64,000 nucleotides of DNA from Roseibium sp. MMSF_3412 (GCF_030733265.1 NZ_JASHJI010000006.1:248001-312000); one strand, 5' to 3'; positions 36,641-45,919 are shown, counted from the stretch's first letter. Translations and numbers: made by a program. Notes: generated from the sequence alone by a model not told the origin.

Positions 36641-37303
36641 CTAGATCTTCCGGGCGACGACAAACCGGCTGCGCGGCTCCGGGTAGGTGCCCGTTTCGAT
36701 GATGTCGAAACCGGCCTTGCCGATCAGCGCTTCGACATCGGCGAACGTATATGCCCGTACGAACGGGGCCTTGCCGAAGAGCTGCATCACCTTGATCATC
36801 GGCACGAACAGCCAGGCCTTGTCGCCGAGGCAGACCGTTTTCGAAATGAAGAGACCGCCGGGCTTCAAAAGACCGTGGACACGGGCAAGCAGGTCTTCGG
36901 GATTTTCGACAAGATGCAGGAAGTTGAAGCCAAGGATGGCATCGTAACCGGTGCCACTGTCGACCGCCTCGCTGAAGACGTCGGCAACGGCAAAGCGAAG
37001 CCCGGCGGGAACCGTGTTCTCCGCTTTTGCCGCGACAAGCTTTTCATCAGCAATGCGGATCATGCCCGGTGCGAAATCCGTCGCCAGATAAGATGACACG
37101 TTGCCCGCAAGAAGCAGTGCGGTCGAACCGGTCCCGCAGCCGAGTTCCAAGACGTCATCGGTCGGCCCCAGATGTTCAACAGTGCGGGCCAGCGTCTTTT
37201 TATAAGCGCTCTGATCCTTGATCGGCGAAGCTGCATATTTATCCGCGATCTTGTCCCAGAACCGTGTCGAGGGTGTCATGTCTTCAGTCCAGGTGATGGT
37301 CAT
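36641..37303 (-). CDS. Class I SAM-dependent methyltransferase
   Basis: A 220-aa protein with a Methyltransf_11-type Rossmann core. Motif I is VLELGCGTGSTALLLAG near residues 51-67, the acidic residue after strand 2 is in YLATDFAPGMI, and motif IV is YDAILGFNFLHLVENPEDLLA. The later LLKPGGLFISKT completes the fold. The substrate is unknown. It is convergent with oxyR and lies 28 bp after a second methyltransferase gene on the same strand, so the two are probably co-transcribed. Confidence 0.87.
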   Translation of the reverse strand: MTITWTEDMTPSTRFWDKIADKYAASPIKDQSAYKKTLARTVEHLGPTDDVLELGCGTGSTALLLAGNVSSYLATDFAPGMIRIADEKLVAAKAENTVPAGLRFAVADVFSEAVDSGTGYDAILGFNFLHLVENPEDLLARVHGLLKPGGLFISKTVCLGDKAWLFVPMIKVMQLFGKAPFVRAYTFADVEALIGKAGFDIIETGTYPEPRSRFVVARKI

Positions 37304-37331
37304 TGTTTGTCATTCCTTATCATGTCGCGCG

Positions 37332-38096
37332 TCAGGCCGCGTGTTCCACGTCGCCTGACGCTCCAATTTCATGGATTGCGGGCTTTCGGCCAACGACGGC
37401 CGTGCTCCAGAACCGGGTCCAGCGCCCTGACCCGACCTGCAAAGCCGTCAGCTCCTCAAGGCCCTGGTGCTGCAATTGCCGGTGCACCATCGCCGCATCG
37501 AACCGATGCGTTCGCCACTTCAACTGCACAAAGGCTCCGAAGACCGACTTGCGGGTCGTCACCAACAGAAACCTGCCGCCGGGTTTCAGTACCCGGCACA
37601 TGTCCGCCAGCGCCGTTTCGGGGTCCGCAAGGTGCTCAAGCGCGTGCGCGCACATCACGAAATCGAAACTTTCGCTCGCGTAGGGCAAGGCCGAGATGTC
37701 GGCGAGATCCGCCCGGCAACCGATCCCGGCACGCCGGAGATTTGCGGATGCCTCTTCCAGCATGACCGGCGATATGTCGACCGCCGACAGGTCAAACGCC
37801 TCGGACATTTCACCTGCCAGGGCCAATGACATTGCACCGGTGCCAACGCCGCAATCCAGCACCCTCACCGGCGTTTCATCCTCGGCCGTCAGGCCGAGTG
37901 CGGCGTGTCGCACAACCTCGCGATACGCCACAGGAAAACCAAGCCTTCCGATCTTGCGGTCCCAGCGCGGGGCACATGCGTCGTAAGCGGCGCGCAACTG
38001 TTCGGTGCCGTAACCGTCCCGGCTGACAGCGATCTGCCAGGAGCCGAGCCGGCGTTCGAAAACCGGGATTTGCGGCGCGTGTTGTTCAAGTGTCAT
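37332..38096 (-). CDS. Class I SAM-dependent methyltransferase (UbiE/Methyltransf_11-like)
   Basis: A 254-aa protein with motif I VLDCGVGTGAMSLALAG near residue 93, Asp in AVDISPVMLEEA, and FDFVMCAHALEHLADPETALADM then LKPGGRFLLVT. The C-terminal part (MVHRQLQHQGLEELTALQVG) resembles the lid of small-molecule methyltransferases. The acceptor is not known. The ATG has GGGGAG upstream within the stop region of a 45-codon ORF; a GTG two codons earlier is also possible. It faces a LysR regulator gene. Confidence 0.87.
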   Translation of the reverse strand: MTLEQHAPQIPVFERRLGSWQIAVSRDGYGTEQLRAAYDACAPRWDRKIGRLGFPVAYREVVRHAALGLTAEDETPVRVLDCGVGTGAMSLALAGEMSEAFDLSAVDISPVMLEEASANLRRAGIGCRADLADISALPYASESFDFVMCAHALEHLADPETALADMCRVLKPGGRFLLVTTRKSVFGAFVQLKWRTHRFDAAMVHRQLQHQGLEELTALQVGSGRWTRFWSTAVVGRKPAIHEIGASGDVEHAA

Positions 38097-38098
38097 GG

Positions 38099-38236
38099 TC
38101 ACTCCCCACGCCCGCGCAGACCGATCCGGCTGAGAATGCCGCGGCCGATCGCCCGGCCGCCGCCCGGTGAGGCCACGAATTCAAGGCAGGCTATGCAGAT
38201 TTTCAAAAACACCACGGCGAACGAATGCGGACACAT
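38099..38236 (-). CDS. 45-aa small ORF upstream of a methyltransferase gene
   Basis: It begins at an ATG preceded by AGGAG and ends at a TGA two bases before the methyltransferase ATG. The product starts MCPHSFAVVFLKICIACLEF, a hydrophobic stretch with three cysteines, then a Gly/Arg-rich basic tail. It may be a real small membrane or metal-binding protein, or a leader peptide coupling translation. I know no family. Confidence 0.5.
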   Translation of the reverse strand: MCPHSFAVVFLKICIACLEFVASPGGGRAIGRGILSRIGLRGRGE

Positions 38237-38320
38237 GGGGAACTCCTTTCGAGCGCTTGTTACCCCCAACGCATTTGAATAGAAATTGCCGAAATCTCGT
38301 TAGGTGATATACAAATTTGC

Positions 38321-39229
38321 ATGAACTGGCAGAGCATCACTTTTGACTGGAATCAGGCGCGCGCCTTTCTCGTGACCGCGGAGGAAGGCTCGCTTTCGGC
38401 TGCCGCGCGGGCCCTCGGCCTGACCCAACCGACCTTGAGCCGCCAGGTGGCCGCGCTCGAAGAAGCGCTCGGCGTGACCCTGTTCGAGCGGGTCAACAAG
38501 AGCCTGATGCTGACGGAGGCCGGTGTCGAACTCGCCGAACACGTGCGTTCAATGGGTGAAGCGGCGAGCCGTGTGTCCCTTGCCGCCTCCGGCCAGTCGC
38601 AGCAGATCGAGGGGCTGGTCACCATTTCCACGACCGACGTCATGGCCGCCTATCTCCTGCCGGACATTCTGAAGGATCTGCGCCGGAAAGCGCCGGGCAT
38701 CGAGGTCCGGGTTATCTCAACGAACAGCCTGAGCGACCTGCGCCGCCGGGAAGCCGATATTGCCATTCGCCACGTCGCACCGGATCACCCGGAACTCTAT
38801 GCCCGGAAACTGCGCGACGCGAACGGCAGGATTTTCGCCGCCCGTTCCTATCTCGAACAATTCGGACGGACGCTGACCAAGCACGACGCCCCTGATCTCG
38901 ATTTCCTGGGATACGAAGACAACGAGCAACTGATCGGCTACCTGCGCGCTCTTGGTCTGGACGTCACACAGGCCAATATCAAGATCAGTTCGCCGAACCT
39001 GCTCGTTGCCTGGGAATATGTCCGGCTGGGTTTCGGTCTCGGGGTCGGTGCGGACGAGATAGCGGCCCGCTGCCCGGAAATCGTGCCCGCCTTTGAGGAT
39101 GTGCCTTCGCTCAGCTTCCCGATCTGGCTGGTGACCCATCGCGAGCTGCATACCAGCCTGCGCATCCGCACCGTGTTCGACCATCTTGCCGAAGGGTTGC
39201 TTGCGGTCAAATCACAGGCAAAGACCTGA
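38321..39229 (+). CDS. LysR-family transcriptional regulator
   Basis: A 302-aa protein with an N-terminal helix-turn-helix (about 12-70, ARAFLVTAEEGSLSAAARALGLTQPTLSRQVAALEEALG) and a substrate-binding domain (about 98-290). The phrase RREADIAIRHV near residue 143 is typical of the AphB/TrpI-like subgroup. It is divergent from the methyltransferase unit at 36641-38236, which it probably controls. No Shine-Dalgarno stands out next to the ATG. Confidence 0.9.
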   Translation: MNWQSITFDWNQARAFLVTAEEGSLSAAARALGLTQPTLSRQVAALEEALGVTLFERVNKSLMLTEAGVELAEHVRSMGEAASRVSLAASGQSQQIEGLVTISTTDVMAAYLLPDILKDLRRKAPGIEVRVISTNSLSDLRRREADIAIRHVAPDHPELYARKLRDANGRIFAARSYLEQFGRTLTKHDAPDLDFLGYEDNEQLIGYLRALGLDVTQANIKISSPNLLVAWEYVRLGFGLGVGADEIAARCPEIVPAFEDVPSLSFPIWLVTHRELHTSLRIRTVFDHLAEGLLAVKSQAKT

Positions 39230-39263
39230 CGCTGGTTCTGGTTACAAAGGCCGTCAGGAGCCT

Positions 39264-40256
39264 TTACCTCGGCTTGTCAAACGAGGCGTCCGGCGTGCCG
39301 CGCAGACAGGCGACGATCCAGGGATAAGCGTCGGTCACGTAATAGGCGTACTGGCCGTTGATGGTCATGCCGTTGCATTCATCCAGATCGCCGGCGCCCG
39401 TGAATTCATAGTCCGAGCGGTAAAGCCCGTTATAGGCACCGCCCGGATTGCCGTCAGCCGACGGACGGTTTCCGGACTTCAGCGTGTATCCCGGCACGGC
39501 CTTTCTGACGCTCCCGGTTTCGTCCCTGAAGTAAGAGCCGTAGACCGGAAATCCATCTGCCGCAAAGCCAATGAGAGGCGAGCCATCCGGACCCGGATTG
39601 TCGTCAAAAAGCGCGTTCGGATTGCCATGGTAGTGATAGCGCCCGTCCGGCTGGGTGTGGGCGTGGTGGTTGTCCTCGGCAAAGGTTGCCAGCGGCGACA
39701 TGGGATCAAGCAGCCAGGGGTCGTCGGCCCGGCATCCCGCCAGAACATTGCCGTTGGCATCGGCCTGCGGGCTCGATGGCCGGTAGCAGCCTGCCGACTG
39801 GATGTCGACCACTGCGCCATTCAACAGCACCGCATCGAAATTCGTATGTCCGAGTTCGGTAATCTCTCCGCTGAATTCCGGCTTGCGTGTAATGAAGAAT
39901 GAATGACCGATCGCGGCGACTTCGGAGGCAAAGTCACGTCTGGAATCACCGCCGACATCGTGGTTTGGGATACCGTTCGACTGGATCGTGCAGGTGTCGT
40001 CCTGTGCGGTAACGATCACCGCCCCGCTGAGCGATCTCTTCTGCTGAACATCTGTGATTTCCGAGGAATAGGCACTGGCATAGTCGGCGCAGTCAGCAGA
40101 CGTTTCGGTCAGGATCTTGCCGGTGATCTTGACGGTGCCGGGATCGCTCTCGACCGCCTCAAGGATGACCTTCGGATCATCCGCAAAAGAAGTAGTCGCG
40201 AGCAGCGCCGTCCAAGCGATGCACTGGAGACCAATTTTGCAAATCCGTTTCTTCAT
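39264..40256 (-). CDS. Secreted YHYH-domain protein
   Basis: A 330-aa protein with a signal peptide (about residues 1-25, cleavage after SFA). The C-terminal half holds the name-giving motif RYHYHGNP near residue 218, preceded by DNHHAHTQPDG and followed by LIGFAADGFPVYG. The family contains predicted extracellular or periplasmic proteins of unknown activity; the His cluster suggests metal binding. Cysteine pairs are consistent with an oxidising compartment. It overlaps the upstream small membrane protein gene by 4 bp. Confidence 0.85.
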   Translation of the reverse strand: MKKRICKIGLQCIAWTALLATTSFADDPKVILEAVESDPGTVKITGKILTETSADCADYASAYSSEITDVQQKRSLSGAVIVTAQDDTCTIQSNGIPNHDVGGDSRRDFASEVAAIGHSFFITRKPEFSGEITELGHTNFDAVLLNGAVVDIQSAGCYRPSSPQADANGNVLAGCRADDPWLLDPMSPLATFAEDNHHAHTQPDGRYHYHGNPNALFDDNPGPDGSPLIGFAADGFPVYGSYFRDETGSVRKAVPGYTLKSGNRPSADGNPGGAYNGLYRSDYEFTGAGDLDECNGMTINGQYAYYVTDAYPWIVACLRGTPDASFDKPR

Positions 40257-40636
40257 CCTTTCAACCTCCTGTAACCGCTTATCGTAAAATCAAGGACCAA
40301 ACGAGTGCTCATACCGACCGTGACCGCGCCAGCCAGCGTCGGTACGAGCAACGTAGCTCGATTTTCAGTGAACCAGGACATTGTATAGGCTTGCGGGAAA
40401 ACCAGTTCTTGCCGCAGGTTTAAAAGGCTAAGTACCAGGACTCCGACCCAGACAAGATATTCGGCAAGCGTGATTTCATCCTTCACAGACCACGCGAGCA
40501 GCATTGTGGCGAAGAGTATGCCAAACGAGACAAGGGCAAAAAAATCACTTCCCCAGATCGCAGTTGGTATAGCCAAAGCAGCCAAGGCAGAGCAGATGAC
40601 ACGGAACCTGCCAATCAAGTCTTTCCCTGTCTCCAT
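40253..40636 (-). CDS. Small uncharacterised membrane protein
   Basis: A 126-aa protein with about four predicted helices (FRVICSALAALAIPTAIWG, FFALVSFGILFATMLLAW, YLVWVGVLVLSLLN, LVPTLAGAVTVGM). I know no domain name for it. The ATG at 40636 follows GAGGCGAGC; an earlier in-frame start at 40675 would add 13 residues that nearly reach the hydrolase gene. Its stop overlaps the YHYH gene start by ATGA, so the two are co-translated. Confidence 0.7.
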   Translation of the reverse strand: METGKDLIGRFRVICSALAALAIPTAIWGSDFFALVSFGILFATMLLAWSVKDEITLAEYLVWVGVLVLSLLNLRQELVFPQAYTMSWFTENRATLLVPTLAGAVTVGMSTRLVLDFTISGYRRLKG

Positions 40637-40680
40637 GCTCGCCTCGCGCAATACGAAACCGCGTAACCCGGACAACCTGG

Positions 40681-41580
40681 CTATCGCAACATCCAGTTGA
40701 GCACCAACCGCCAGTCGGTCATGCGGATGGGTGTGCCGTGTGTGCCGGTGTCGAACAGCGTGAACTTGATGGGATAGTTCGGCGCGCGCGACTTGATCTG
40801 CTTGAAGAAGTTCGCCTGGGTTTCCCAGTTGTAGACGCGGTCCAATGTACCCTGACCCATATAGATCGGAACGTTGCGCGACAGCGCGCCGGAGCCGAAA
40901 ATGTTCGGATCCTTGGGCGAGCCGAGCAGCATGATGCCGCTCAGAAGCTTCGAATAACCGGCATTGCGCAAAAGGTTCCAGCAGATGATGCCGCCCATGG
41001 AGCCGCAGGCGACGACCACTTTCGCGCCCGGAGAGACCTGTTTCTGATACTGGATCAGGGCTGCGACATCCGCCGTGCCGCGCTTGTCGAAGTTCTTGAT
41101 GTCGACGGTCAGGTAGGCCCCACCGTTGCGCACCATCAGGTTCTGGATCCGGTTGAAATTGCCACCGAAGGAAACGTCATTCATGCCCTGGAACCGGTTG
41201 CCGCCCTGGCCGTGAATGTAGATCACGACCATCCGGGCACCGCCCTTCCACTTGCCGGTTCCCATATAGGTGATCGTGCGGCCGTTGGCCTGGAGCTCCG
41301 CGCTGCCCCTGCCCCGCTTGGGCTTGTAGGAGACGTAATTGCCGAAGACCTTGCGTTCGTCGACTTCATCGCGGTCGCGCAGGTCGCGCTGCTTGGAATA
41401 TTCGACGACGATGAAGTCACCGTCATAAAGGGTCTCGGTAATCTTCTTGTATTTGAAGAGGCGATCCTTGTAGGGCTTAAGCGCGTCCGCCTGTGCGCCT
41501 CCCGCCCATGCGACGAGTGTTCCCAGAACGACGGCTCTGGCCAATCGGGCCGGGACGACTGACATTAACCGTTGCAGCAT
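40681..41580 (-). CDS. Exported alpha/beta-hydrolase-fold protein
   Basis: A 299-aa protein with a signal peptide (about residues 1-31, ending AQA). The hydrolase core shows the oxyanion strand YIHGQGGNRF (about 121-130), nucleophile Ser194 in ACGSMGG, and a probable catalytic His in GTHGTP near the end. Substrate is unknown; family relatives are esterases. It sits just upstream of the small membrane protein and YHYH genes on the same strand and may form an operon with them. Confidence 0.8.
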   Translation of the reverse strand: MLQRLMSVVPARLARAVVLGTLVAWAGGAQADALKPYKDRLFKYKKITETLYDGDFIVVEYSKQRDLRDRDEVDERKVFGNYVSYKPKRGRGSAELQANGRTITYMGTGKWKGGARMVVIYIHGQGGNRFQGMNDVSFGGNFNRIQNLMVRNGGAYLTVDIKNFDKRGTADVAALIQYQKQVSPGAKVVVACGSMGGIICWNLLRNAGYSKLLSGIMLLGSPKDPNIFGSGALSRNVPIYMGQGTLDRVYNWETQANFFKQIKSRAPNYPIKFTLFDTGTHGTPIRMTDWRLVLNWMLR

Positions 41581-41823
41581 TCTGGGTCCTTCATTCGGGC
41601 GGCGCGTTCACTCGATTTGCAGGCCAGACTACGCGCCGCTCCGGGTCAGTGCAATTGCGGAGGCAGCAAAAGCAGGTGTTCATCCCCGCCCCGGAATGCA
41701 ATTGCCGAACATGGCGCTTTCCCGGCTCCGGACCGCAGGCGATCGCCGATCACGTGAAAATCAACTCAAAAGACCGGTTTTCACAATCTGTCACTGCAAT
41801 AATTACCGAGGAATTCCTTAAGG

Positions 41824-41873
41824 TTATCCACATCTTAGAGCGTATTTTGAATAACTCGTTCGCAAATTGCGAA
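41824..41873. promoter_or_regulatory. DnaA box and adjacent palindrome upstream of the ParA-like gene
   Basis: TTATCCACA at 41824-41832 is a perfect consensus DnaA box. TTCGCAAATTGCGAA at 41859-41873 is a perfect odd palindrome. TTAAGGAATTGGTAA just after is one base from the CtrA motif TTAA-N7-TTAA. The surrounding 41760-41920 is AT-rich. Cell-cycle control of the ParA-like gene is inferred. Confidence 0.45.
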
Positions 41874-41974
41874 TTTAAGGAATTGGTAACCATAAAAATC
41901 CAAGACTGCAGGACACAAAGGTCCGCAAGAGGCCCGACCGCAAGACAATGCACGGCTAGTTCAGGAGAACACAG

Positions 41975-42679
41975 ATGCCAGTCATTTCCTTTGCAAATGC
42001 AAAAGGCGGCGCCGGAAAGACCACGGCCGCCTTGCTGCTTGCGACAGAAGTCGCGGCGCGGGGCAAGCGCGTGACGATCTTCGACGCAGACCCGCAGAAA
42101 TGGATCTCCAAATGGCACGACCTGCCCGAGCATTGCCCCGGCATCTCGGTCGTCAGTGAAATGTCACCGGCCTCCATCACCGAGCAGATCACGCATGCGA
42201 GCGAGACATCCGATTACGTGATCGTCGATCTGGAAGGAACGGAAAACCTGATCGTCGCCAACGCCCTGTCGGTGTCCGATCTGGTTGTCGTCCCGATCCA
42301 GGGGTCTTCAATGGATGCGCGCGGCGGCGCCAAGATCCTGACACTGATCAAGAAGCTGGAAAAGATCGTCCGGCAGGACATCAACCATTGTGTCGTGCTG
42401 ACGCGCACCAATGCGGCCGTGACGACCCGCGCCATGAAGGCAGTGCAGGATTTTCTGGCAGCCCAGAACATCGACGTCCTGATGACACCGATCGTGGAAC
42501 GCGCCGCCTTCCGGGACCTGTTCGAATTCGGCGGCGGGCTTGCCGGTCTCGACCCGAAAGTTGTTTCCGGTGTCGCAAAGGCCAGGGAAAACGCGGCCCT
42601 TTACGCCGCCGAGATCCTCGAGCGGGCCATCAAGGTTCCAAAGAAACGGTGGTACAATGTTTTCAGGCGCGCCAGCTGA
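41975..42679 (+). CDS. Orphan ParA-family ATPase
   Basis: A 234-aa deviant-Walker ATPase: KGGAGKTTAALLLATE at about 10-25 has the signature lysine, FDADPQKW holds switch I/Walker A', and YVIVDLEGTENLIVANAL is Walker B. This compact form resembles the MipZ/ParC/virC1 group rather than chromosomal ParA (no N-terminal HTH). No parB-like gene is adjacent. It may position a protein complex or a DNA element. AGGAG lies upstream of the ATG; the intergenic region has a DnaA box. Confidence 0.9.
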   Translation: MPVISFANAKGGAGKTTAALLLATEVAARGKRVTIFDADPQKWISKWHDLPEHCPGISVVSEMSPASITEQITHASETSDYVIVDLEGTENLIVANALSVSDLVVVPIQGSSMDARGGAKILTLIKKLEKIVRQDINHCVVLTRTNAAVTTRAMKAVQDFLAAQNIDVLMTPIVERAAFRDLFEFGGGLAGLDPKVVSGVAKARENAALYAAEILERAIKVPKKRWYNVFRRAS

Positions 42680-42702
42680 CGTAGCGCCAGCATGACAGCA
42701 AC

Positions 42703-42727
42703 AAGCCGGGTTCCGACCCGGCTTTTT
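42703..42727 (+). terminator. Rho-independent terminator after the ParA-like gene
   Basis: Perfect 9-bp stem (AAGCCGGGT/ACCCGGCTT), 4-base loop, and a TTTTT end. It isolates the ParA-like gene from the efflux operon. Confidence 0.88.
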
Positions 42728-42857
42728 CGTATCGCATCATTGCGCCGGCGTGGTTCCAGAAAAACCATCGCCATTTTCATCACTTGGTTTCCGGCCGGAC
42801 GTCACATTAAGGTGGCCAGACGACTTGCGACATGTCGCTGAATGACTGGAGGACCTG

Positions 42858-43814
42858 ATGTTTTCGTTGCTCTTGCGCACTGCTCCCGTCAGCGCGGCCT
42901 GTTTACTTCTGGCCGGTTGTTTCGGCGAAGACGGCAATGTGGCGCTCGGTACGCTCGAAAGGGACCGGGTTGCGCTCACCGCCACCGCCAACGAGATACT
43001 GGTCGATCTGCCTGTCGCCCAGGGCACCTTTGTCGAAGCGGGCACCATCCTGGCCCAGCTGGATCCGACACAGCAGCAGGCCGTCGTCAACCAGGCGCGG
43101 GCCGAGGTGCAAAAGAACAAGGCGAACCTCGACAAGCTGATCAACGGATCGCGGCCGGAGGAAATTGCCCAGGCCCGCGCCAGCGTTGCCAGCGCCCGCG
43201 CGAACCTTCTTAACGCGGAAGCCTCTTTCGAACGCTATGACGATCTGACGACGCGGGGCACCACCAGCCAGGCGCAGCTGGACAGCGCCCGTGCCAGCCG
43301 GGACGCAGCAGCTGCCAGTCTTGACGGCGCGCGCGAGAACCTGAAGGAGCTTGAAATCGGTTCCCGGGAGGAAGACATCCAGATCGCCCGGGCCGAGCTT
43401 GCTGCCGCCGAGGCAAATCTGCAAACGCAGGAAACGATCCTCTCCGACCTGACGATCACGGCCTCCCGGAATGGCGTCCTTGACAGCCTGCCGTGGAACC
43501 TCGGTGAGCGCGTCACGGTCGGCAGCCCGGTCGCGGTCATGCTGGCGGGGTCTGCGCCCTATGCCCGCGTCTATGTGCCCGAACCCTACCGGGTGAAAGT
43601 CAAGGAAGGCGACAGTCTTCAGGTGCGGATTGACGGTCTCGACAACACGATTGAGGGCGAGGTCCGGTGGATCAGTTCCGATCCCTCCTTCACGCCCTAT
43701 TACGCGCTCAACCAGTCGGAGCGCGCGCGGCTGATGTATGTCGCCGAAATCCAGTTGCCGGACAGTGCGTCCGATCTTCCCAACGGCGTACCGGCACAGG
43801 TCGTGCTGCCGTGA
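42858..43814 (+). CDS. HlyD-family periplasmic adaptor, putative lipoprotein
   Basis: A 318-aa membrane-fusion protein. The N-terminus has a lipobox LLLAGC with Cys21. A lipoyl half-motif (VDLPVAQGTFVEAGTILAQLDP) near residue 50 is followed by a long coiled coil (about 72-180) containing the repeated SRPEEIAQARA/SREEDIQIARA sequence. Then come the second lipoyl half (LGERVTVGSPVAVML) and beta barrel. It resembles YbhG/EmrA adaptors. The following ABC ATPase overlaps its stop. It links the inner-membrane ABC-2 exporter to the periplasm or an outer-membrane channel. Confidence 0.88.
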   Translation: MFSLLLRTAPVSAACLLLAGCFGEDGNVALGTLERDRVALTATANEILVDLPVAQGTFVEAGTILAQLDPTQQQAVVNQARAEVQKNKANLDKLINGSRPEEIAQARASVASARANLLNAEASFERYDDLTTRGTTSQAQLDSARASRDAAAASLDGARENLKELEIGSREEDIQIARAELAAAEANLQTQETILSDLTITASRNGVLDSLPWNLGERVTVGSPVAVMLAGSAPYARVYVPEPYRVKVKEGDSLQVRIDGLDNTIEGEVRWISSDPSFTPYYALNQSERARLMYVAEIQLPDSASDLPNGVPAQVVLP

Positions 43815-44749
43815 GCGAACCGGATACCGAAGTCGTCGTCAGGGCAACGGGGCTCGTCAAGAAATTCAAGGATTTCCGCGCGGTCGACGGGCTCGATCTC
43901 GTCATCGAGCGCGGTATGATCTATGGCTTTCTGGGGCCGAACGGCTGCGGCAAGACAACGGCGATGCGCATGCTGACCGGCCTGCTCACACCTACGGAAG
44001 GTAGTGTTGAAGTGCTGGGTCTATCGGTGCCCAAGGACGCCGAGACGCTGAAATACAGGATCGGCTACATGACCCAGACGTTCTCGCTCTACGGCGATCT
44101 GACCGTGCAGGAGAATCTCAACTTCATGGCGACGATCTACGGCCTCACCGGCGCGCGGCGAAAGGCACGGATCGGCGAGGTCATGGAGCGCTACGACCTC
44201 ACCGACCTCAAGGGACGGTTCGCCGGCAAGATGTCCGGAGGCCAACGCCAGCGCCTGGCGCTGGCAACGGCCGTCCTGCACGAGCCGCAGCTTCTGTTTC
44301 TGGATGAACCGACCTCGGCGGTGGACCCGGAATCCCGGCGGCATTTCTGGGAACAGCTGTTCGATCTTGTCGACGGCGGCACTTCGATCGTCGTGACGAC
44401 CCATTTCATGGATGAAGCCGAGCGCTGCCACAAGATCGCCATTCTGGAAGCCGGACAGAAACGGGCGGACGGCGCGCCCAAGGAGCTGATGGCCGCCATG
44501 GGCGCGAATGTCGTGGAAATCGAGGGCCCGAACCTGCGCGACATCCGGCGGCGCCTGCTTGGGCTGGACGGCATCATGGCCGCGGCCCAGCTGGGCGCGC
44601 GGTTGCGCGTCCTGGTCAAGGACGATGTTCCGGACCCCGAGACATTTCTGAAGGAGAAGCCCGAGACGGATGGCGCGACCCTCATCGAACGCGTCCGGCC
44701 CAATCTGGAAGACGTCTTCGTGACCGCAACCGGAGAGGGCCGGCAATGA
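43811..44749 (+). CDS. ABC-2 type exporter ATP-binding protein
   Basis: A 312-aa ATPase with Walker A GPNGCGKTT, signature MSGGQRQRL, Walker B LLFLDEPTSAVD and switch VTTH. The region after the ABC core (about 220-312) is the C-terminal extension common in multidrug/ABC-2 ATPases, matching half of YbhF. The start is GTG in the overlap GTGA with the adaptor stop, chosen since longer frames would read through the adaptor gene. Coupled to the permease by ATGA. Confidence 0.92.
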   Translation: MSEPDTEVVVRATGLVKKFKDFRAVDGLDLVIERGMIYGFLGPNGCGKTTAMRMLTGLLTPTEGSVEVLGLSVPKDAETLKYRIGYMTQTFSLYGDLTVQENLNFMATIYGLTGARRKARIGEVMERYDLTDLKGRFAGKMSGGQRQRLALATAVLHEPQLLFLDEPTSAVDPESRRHFWEQLFDLVDGGTSIVVTTHFMDEAERCHKIAILEAGQKRADGAPKELMAAMGANVVEIEGPNLRDIRRRLLGLDGIMAAAQLGARLRVLVKDDVPDPETFLKEKPETDGATLIERVRPNLEDVFVTATGEGRQ

Positions 44750-45891
44750 GATCGCTTTCCCGCATATCGGCGATTTTCTTCAAGGAGCTGGCGCAGCTCA
44801 GACGGGACCGCATGACCTTCGGCATGGTGATCATGATCCCGCTGATCCAGCTGATCCTGTTCGGTTATGCCATCAACACGAATATCCGTGACATTCCGGT
44901 CGCCGTCGTCGATCAGAGCCAGACCGGCCTCAGCCGCATCCTGATCCAGATGGTCGAAGCGACACGGGTGGTCAAGGTGACCGAGCGGCTGACCACACCG
45001 GAAGAAGCGGAAGCAGCCATCAAGGCGGCACGGGTACGCGCCGCGTTCATTCTGCCGGAAGACCTTTCCCAGCGCATCGCGCGCTCCCCTGCCGTCGGCC
45101 TCGGCACACCACCGTCAACGGATGAGGAAACCAGCAGGCCGGTCGCGCAATGGATCGTCGACGGCTCCGACACGATGATCGCCGGTGCCATCAAGGCGCT
45201 GAGGTCGATGCCCCTGTCGGAACTCAACCGGCAGGCGCCCAACCGCTCCACGCCAACCTTTGAAGTCGCCCTGTTCTTCAACCCGGAGCAGATAACGGCA
45301 ATCAATATCGTACCGGGCCTTGTCGGGATCATTCTCACCATGACGATGATCATGTTCACATCCGCTGCGATCGTCAGGGAACGCGAGCGCGGCAACATGG
45401 AAATGCTGATCAACACGCCTGTGCGCCCGCTTGAACTCATGATCGGCAAGATCATCCCTTACATCTTCATCGGCCTTCTGCAGACGGTGATCATTCTCGG
45501 GCTGGGGCATGTGCTGTTCAATGTGCCGTTCGGCGACAGGACCTTCGATCTCTTTATCGGCACGCTGCTCTTCATCGGCGCGAGCCTGTCGCTCGGGCTG
45601 GTCCTGTCGACCATTGCGCAAAGCCAGCTGCAGGCGACCCAGATGACGGTCTTCGTGCTGCTGCCGTCGATCCTGCTGTCCGGTTTCATGTTTCCTTACG
45701 AGGGCATGCCGGTGATCGCCCAGTACATCGCAGAAGCCTTCCCCGCGACCCATTTCATGCGCATGGTCCGGGGCTTCGTTCTCAGGGATGCCGACCTTAT
45801 CGACCTGCACCGTGACGTGATCTGGATGTGCGGGTTCTTCGTCCTCGGCATGATTGTCGCCGCTTTGCGTTTCAAGAAACGGCTGGATTGA
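44746..45891 (+). CDS. ABC-2 type exporter permease (YbhS/YbhR-like)
   Basis: A 381-aa inner-membrane permease of the ABC2_membrane_3 type. One N-terminal helix (about 25-42) is followed by a ~150-residue periplasmic domain and five C-terminal helices; RERERGNMEMLINTPVRPLELMIGKIIPY near residue 210 is the family coupling region. E. coli ybhGFSR has two permeases, while here only one is encoded, so it may form a homodimer. Exported substrate is unknown. Confidence 0.9.
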   Translation: MRSLSRISAIFFKELAQLRRDRMTFGMVIMIPLIQLILFGYAINTNIRDIPVAVVDQSQTGLSRILIQMVEATRVVKVTERLTTPEEAEAAIKAARVRAAFILPEDLSQRIARSPAVGLGTPPSTDEETSRPVAQWIVDGSDTMIAGAIKALRSMPLSELNRQAPNRSTPTFEVALFFNPEQITAINIVPGLVGIILTMTMIMFTSAAIVRERERGNMEMLINTPVRPLELMIGKIIPYIFIGLLQTVIILGLGHVLFNVPFGDRTFDLFIGTLLFIGASLSLGLVLSTIAQSQLQATQMTVFVLLPSILLSGFMFPYEGMPVIAQYIAEAFPATHFMRMVRGFVLRDADLIDLHRDVIWMCGFFVLGMIVAALRFKKRLD

Positions 45892-45919
45892 GGATGCCAT
45901 TGCGCGTCCGCAGCAACGG

